From contig CAMSQT010000036.1 of assembly GCA_947062645.1 (NCBI GenBank), forward strand, positions 1 to 9,299: a DNA stretch of 9,299 nucleotides, given 5' to 3'. The notes beneath the pieces were generated by a model. That model ran no database searches and had not been told where the DNA came from. It saw nothing but the letters and a program-made list of their open reading frames with translations. The position numbers and the translations under genes are program-made. Positions 6,491 to 9,299 of this stretch are shown piece by piece. This DNA is from an uncultured Clostridium sp. (lineage in GTDB: Bacteria; Bacillota; Clostridia; TANB77; CAG-508). Within the stretch, counting starts at the first letter, position 1. Each line of letters starts with the position of its first letter.

Positions 6491-7362
6491 ATGAAAGAAA
6501 TAGAAGAAGTTATAAGATACTTTCCAATCCCCATCTATACGTTATTAAAAAATACACTATCACAAGACAAGAACCTGCAAAACGATTTACAAGAAATACG
6601 AATAAGAGTAGAAAGAGCAATTCTTTTAAAAACCAGACAAGCTGACATTATTATTAATTATCAAGTAAGCAGTAGTGAAATATTACAAACGTTAGAAAGA
6701 CTTTGTGAAAACTCAATCTATGCTTATAAAAACCAGATATGTGAAGGTTTCTTAACCATAAGAGGAGGGCATAGAATTGGAATAACAGGAAGTGCTGTTA
6801 TAGGAAACAATGAAATCATCAATCTAAAATACATAACCAGTTTGAATTTTAGAATTGCAAGAGAAGTAATAAACTGTAGCAATCAACTTTTAAAAGAAAT
6901 TATTGATATCGAAAACAATTCTATTTATAATACTTTATTAGTATCACCACCAGGGAAAGGAAAAACCACCATGTTAAGAGACATCATTCGAAATATCAGC
7001 AATGGAATCAATGAAATCCATTTCAAAGGAATGACATGTGGCGTAGTAGACGAAAGAGGCGAAATTGCAGCTATGTACAAAGGTTCTCCACAAAATGATA
7101 TAGGAATGCGAACAGATGTGATTGAAAATATAAGTAAAGCAAAAGGAATGAAAATGTTAATTCGATCTATGGCACCAGAAGTAATTGCATGTGACGAAAT
7201 TGGTTCAACAGAGGATATACGGAGCCATTCGGAGAAGCTATGAATGCAGGTGTAAAGGGAATCTTTACGATGCATGGAAAAACAATGGAGGACATTAGAA
7301 ACAATAGAGGAATCAATCAGTTAATCGAAACAAACCAAATAGAAAAAGTACTTTTTCTTTAA
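6491..7362 (+). CDS. spoIIIAA: Stage III sporulation protein AA (ATPase), continuous only with two CGGA codons
   Basis: SpoIIIAA is a cytosolic secretion-type ATPase of the SpoIIIA-SpoIIQ channel between mother cell and forespore. The P-loop is SPPGKGKTTMLRD, with K158 and T159. Walker B is VIACDEIG, with D235 and E236. Upstream, GGHRIGITGSAV is a family block. As written, the frame hits TGA at 7241-7243 soon after Walker B. Counting CGGA at 7220-7223 and 7230-7233 as single codons gives EDI-X-AI-X-EAMNAGVKGIFTMHG and a stop at 7362. The product is about 289 residues, close to the usual 300-310. The recalled family pattern ED-x-x-A-l-x-EA is matched exactly only if both sites count as one codon each. 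The ATG at 6491 follows AAGGAGG at 6478-6484. The next gene starts 78 bases later. Confidence 0.88.
7220..7223 (+). other. In-frame CGGA, putative recoding site 4 (spoIIIAA)
   Basis: The context is ATA-CGGA-GCC, residue 244, eight residues after Walker B E236. Homologues usually carry a polar residue here (E, D or Q as I recall), which favours Arg over Gly as the inserted residue. A second CGGA follows after two ordinary codons. Confidence 0.65.
7230..7233 (+). other. In-frame CGGA, putative recoding site 5 (spoIIIAA)
   Basis: The context is ATT-CGGA-GAA, residue 247. It is in frame as CGG only if site 4 has already shifted the ribosome by +1. After this second +1 the reading enters EAMNAGVKGIF, the correct family frame. 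If only site 4 were used, translation would run into meaningless sequence and then a stop. Confidence 0.65.
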
Positions 7363-7440
7363 AATTTTATACTAAAAGTTCTAAAAAGAAAATACCTTGC
7401 ATAAAATAATATTAATTTGAAAAAGAAATGAGGAAAAACA

Positions 7441-7950
7441 ATGCAAATGATAAAATATTTCATGTTATTTTTAGTCTTATTAGCCTGTAGTTTAATAGGA
7501 AGGAACCTATCAAAAAGATATGTAATACGACTAAAACAGCTAGAAGAAATGAAAAATGCCCTAAACATGCTTCAATCAAAAATCCAATTTACCTATGAAC
7601 CCATTCCAGAAATTTTTACACAAATAGCAAAAAATTGCACCAAAACAATAGGACAAGTATTTCTACTTGCCAAAGAAAAAATGGAGACCAAAACGGCAAA
7701 CCTTGCATGGGAAGAAGCAATAGAAGAAAGTCAGACAGCATTAGCACAAGAAGACAAATATGTACTAAAAACCCTATCAAAACTATTAGGTCAAACCGAT
7801 GTAGAAGGGCAAATAGCCCAAATCGAAATCACGCAAAAATTTTTAGAAACGCAAATAAAAGAAGCACAAGAAGAAAAGCAAAAAAACGAAAAATTATACA
7901 GCAAATTAGGAGCCACTATAGGATTAGCCATAGTAATAATTCTATTTTAA
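7441..7950 (+). CDS. spoIIIAB: Stage III sporulation protein AB
   Basis: This is a membrane component of the SpoIIIA channel, thought to work with the SpoIIIAA ATPase much as GspF-like proteins do in type II secretion. The 169-residue length is typical. The N-terminal helix (about residues 6-22) is followed by a long helical cytosolic region with LKQLEEMKNALNMLQSKI near residues 30-48, the usual family signature. A short C-terminal helix, GATIGLAIVIILF, ends the protein. GAGG lies just before the ATG at 7441; a second ATG two codons later is an alternative start. An in-frame CGA at 7528-7530 is read as a normal triplet. Confidence 0.93.
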   Translation: MQMIKYFMLFLVLLACSLIGRNLSKRYVIRLKQLEEMKNALNMLQSKIQFTYEPIPEIFTQIAKNCTKTIGQVFLLAKEKMETKTANLAWEEAIEESQTALAQEDKYVLKTLSKLLGQTDVEGQIAQIEITQKFLETQIKEAQEEKQKNEKLYSKLGATIGLAIVIILF

Positions 7951-7982
7951 AACATATTTAAGGAAAGGAAAGATAGCAAAAA

Positions 7983-8177
7983 ATGGATATCAATTTACTA
8001 TTTAAAATAGCAGCAATAGGAATATTAGTTGCTGTATTACATCAAGTACTAGTAAGAGCAGGAAGAGAAGATCAAGCTATGATGACTACATTAGCAGGAC
8101 TTGTCATTGTCTTAACCATGGTAATAAAAGAAATTAGTGGACTATTTGGCACCGTTAGAACCATATTCAATCTTTGA
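7983..8177 (+). CDS. spoIIIAC: Stage III sporulation protein AC
   Basis: This is a 64-residue protein with two membrane helices, typical in length for SpoIIIAC. The segment HQVLVRAGREDQAMMTTLAG is the conserved family core, followed by a second helix and the end GLFGTVRTIFNL. It is part of the SpoIIIA membrane channel assembly in the mother-cell membrane around the forespore. AGGAAAGGAAAG precedes the ATG by about ten bases. It starts 32 bases after spoIIIAB. Unusually, 122 bases holding two repeat copies separate it from spoIIIAD. Confidence 0.95.
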   Translation: MDINLLFKIAAIGILVAVLHQVLVRAGREDQAMMTTLAGLVIVLTMVIKEISGLFGTVRTIFNL

Positions 8178-8184
8178 TTTCAAC

Positions 8185-8240
8185 TTTTGGTAAGTTTGGG
8201 ACAGGCACCAACATACCATTTGTGGCAAGTTTGGGACAGG
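8185..8240 (+). repeat. Two direct copies of a REP-like repeat upstream of spoIIIAD
   Basis: AAGTTTGGGACAGG occurs at 8192-8205 and again at 8227-8240. Similarity extends left by about seven bases (TTkTGGy), giving units of about 21 bases repeated every 35 bases. The core TTTGGGACAGG recurs in reverse complement after spoIIIAD. GGGACAGG/CCTGTCCC units of this kind resemble the dispersed REP-like sequences often linked to Y1 (TnpA-REP) transposases in Clostridia. That link is from memory; no transposase is in the window. Confidence 0.75.
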
Positions 8241-8299
8241 TCTTCAGATAAGTATATTATAGACAGCTTAAAAACAAACTCTTAGGAGGGAAAGTAAAA

Positions 8300-8689
8300 G
8301 TGGAAATCATTAAAATAATTGGAGTTGCGTTAGTTGCACTTATTATTATCATTTTATTAAAGCAATATAGACCAGAATTTGCTATTTATATTAGTTTGCT
8401 AACAGGAGCATTAATTTTATTACTAGTCATGGACAAGCTAACAGGAATTATTACACTATTACAATCTCTAGCTAATAAGGCCTCGATTAATAGCACATTT
8501 CTAGCCTTGCTAATCAAAATAACAGGAATTGCATTTTTAGCAGAATTTGCCGTAAGTATTTGTAAAGATTCAGGAGAAGGAGCCATTGCAAGTAAAATTG
8601 AAATGGGAAGCAAAATTATTATCATATCAATGTCAATTCCAATCATTTCAAGCCTGCTAGAGATAATATTAAAGATATTACCCAATTAA
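8300..8689 (+). CDS. spoIIIAD: Stage III sporulation protein AD
   Basis: SpoIIIAD is a polytopic membrane protein of the SpoIIIA channel. The 129-residue length is typical. The family core FAVSICKDSGEGAIASKIEMGSK is present near residues 88-110, preceded by helices at about 5-20, 27-45 and 68-85 and followed by one at about 110-126. The start is a GTG at 8300 with AGGAGG at 8284-8289, ten bases upstream. No in-frame ATG lies between the two. Repeats of the same family lie on both sides of the gene, in opposite orientation. Confidence 0.94.
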   Translation: MEIIKIIGVALVALIIIILLKQYRPEFAIYISLLTGALILLLVMDKLTGIITLLQSLANKASINSTFLALLIKITGIAFLAEFAVSICKDSGEGAIASKIEMGSKIIIISMSIPIISSLLEIILKILPN

Positions 8690-8705
8690 AGATTTGTGTT
8701 GTAAA

Positions 8706-8759
8706 CCTGTCCCAAAGTGACCATAAATGGCTAAAGTGGGACTGTCCCAGAGTGACCAT
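8706..8759 (+). repeat. Two inverted-orientation REP-like units downstream of spoIIIAD, forming a hairpin
   Basis: CTGTCCCAAAGTGACCAT (8707-8724) and CTGTCCCAGAGTGACCAT (8742-8759) differ at one base. CCTGTCCCAAA at 8706-8716 is the reverse complement of the core found twice upstream of spoIIIAD. GTCCCA (8709-8714) can pair with TGGGAC (8737-8742), and CCAT with ATGG inside it (8721-8730), giving a REP-like hairpin. The right end comes within 30 bases of the spoIIIAE start, so it could affect its translation. Confidence 0.75.
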
Positions 8760-8788
8760 GAGGAGGAAAATAAGGAGTAAAGTTACAA

Positions 8789-9299
8789 ATGAAGAGATTT
8801 ACTTTATATCTAATGTTAATATTTTGTGTTCCTTTTTTAGTTTCTTTTGTAGGAAGCTATAGTTATGCTAGCAATGAAGAGACAATAAAAGAGCAACAAG
8901 AGGAATTTGGGATACAGGATTTTTTGCAAAATTCGAAACAGTATGCTGGTGAGTTTTTTGAGGGAATGACGATAGAGGATATTTTGAGTGATGCGATAAA
9001 AGGACAAGTTGATAATGGTAGTATTGGAAAAAGGGTTCTTAATTTGTTAGGAAAAGAACTACTAACTACTATAAAAGCAATAGGTAGTATTTTGGTTATT
9101 ATTGTTATTCATAGTGTTTTAAAGTCAATTAGCGAAAGCTTAGAAAATGAAGGGGTTTCGAAGTTGATTTATTATGCTCAATACATATTAATTATTACTA
9201 TTATTTTAGGGAATTTTTCGAGCATTGTGAAGATGGTGCAAGATACGACCACTAATTTGGTTGCTTTTATGAATATGTTAGTGCCACTTTTAATAACGC
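8789..9299 (+). CDS. spoIIIAE: Stage III sporulation protein AE, N-terminal part
   Basis: This is the multi-spanning SpoIIIAE subunit of the SpoIIIA channel, cut by the window end after about 170 of an expected 390-400 residues. It starts at the ATG at 8789 with AAGGAG at 8772-8777. The N-terminus looks like a signal peptide (KR, hydrophobic core, then SYSYA-SNE near residue 28). A soluble region includes FEGMTIEDILSDAIKGQ. Next come LGKELLTTIKAIGSILVIIV and the family-like helix pair HSVLKSISESLENEGVSKLI and YYAQYILIITIILGNFSSIV. Codon use leans more to TTG, TCG, GAG and GGG than in spoIIIAB-AD. No CGGA occurs in the visible part. Confidence 0.92.
   Translation, partial: MKRFTLYLMLIFCVPFLVSFVGSYSYASNEETIKEQQEEFGIQDFLQNSKQYAGEFFEGMTIEDILSDAIKGQVDNGSIGKRVLNLLGKELLTTIKAIGSILVIIVIHSVLKSISESLENEGVSKLIYYAQYILIITIILGNFSSIVKMVQDTTTNLVAFMNMLVPLLIT

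Noticed and set aside
938..7233. Classical programmed frameshifting of the prfB or dnaX type
   Set aside because: There is no CUU-UGA, no slippery A/T heptamer and no consistent upstream Shine-Dalgarno spur or downstream structure. Only CGGA is shared.
209..7362. All three broken genes as simple decaying pseudogenes
   Set aside because: Random decay would give varied lesions, including internal stops, deletions and shifts in both directions. Only +1 events at CGGA were seen in these genes, and motifs after each site are intact.
7635..7961. A second gene overlapping spoIIIAB in another frame
   Set aside because: The product is rich in N, K, R and S with no structure, as expected of a shadow of spoIIIAB.
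1..9299. tRNA genes, CRISPR arrays, insertion sequences or prophage genes
   Set aside because: None was seen. In particular, the tRNA needed for the CGGA hypothesis is not in this window.

Overview
The window is AT-rich, gene-dense DNA from an endospore-forming, low-GC Firmicute, most likely an uncultured (possibly gut) member of Clostridia. The evidence is strong AGGAGG ribosome sites, AGA/TTA-rich codon use, a BceAB-type transporter and a spoIIIA sporulation operon. It is the end of an Illumina contig: bases 1-45 are TruSeq library adapter, not genome.

Layout, all genes on the + strand. (1) 46-3601 is a cell-envelope stress cluster: the tail of a BceA-type ATPase, its BceB-type permease (209-2300), an unrecognised membrane-anchored protein, a short YxeA-like remnant and a stand-alone GT51 peptidoglycan glycosyltransferase, closed by a terminator. 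(2) 3652-3961 is a gene-free stretch with a second hairpin and a weak candidate promoter. (3) 3962-6401 holds yebC and a long membrane-anchored protein of unknown function, closed by a terminator. (4) 6491-9299 is the sporulation operon spoIIIAA-AB-AC-AD-AE, running off the end. Its products form the SpoIIIA part of the mother-cell/forespore channel. REP-like repeats flank spoIIIAD in inverted orientation.

The main observation is that three genes (the BceB-type permease, the long unknown protein and spoIIIAA) appear frameshifted, and the five breaks share one signature. Each is an in-frame CGG codon followed by A, and counting CGGA as one codon restores a full-length, family-like protein. The breaks are at 938-941, 4882-4885, 5525-5528, 7220-7223 and 7230-7233. 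I found no in-frame CGG read as an ordinary triplet anywhere in the window. Four CGGA tetramers in other reading-frame positions (885, 2722, 4234, 4336) cause no shift, and eight in-frame CGA codons are read normally. This frame dependence is hard to explain by sequencing error or random gene decay. It suggests that CGGA is decoded as a natural four-base codon (probably Arg, possibly Gly), or that CGG is unassigned and triggers +1 frameshifting. This is inference from about 9 kb and needs the rest of the genome, its tRNA set and peptide data.
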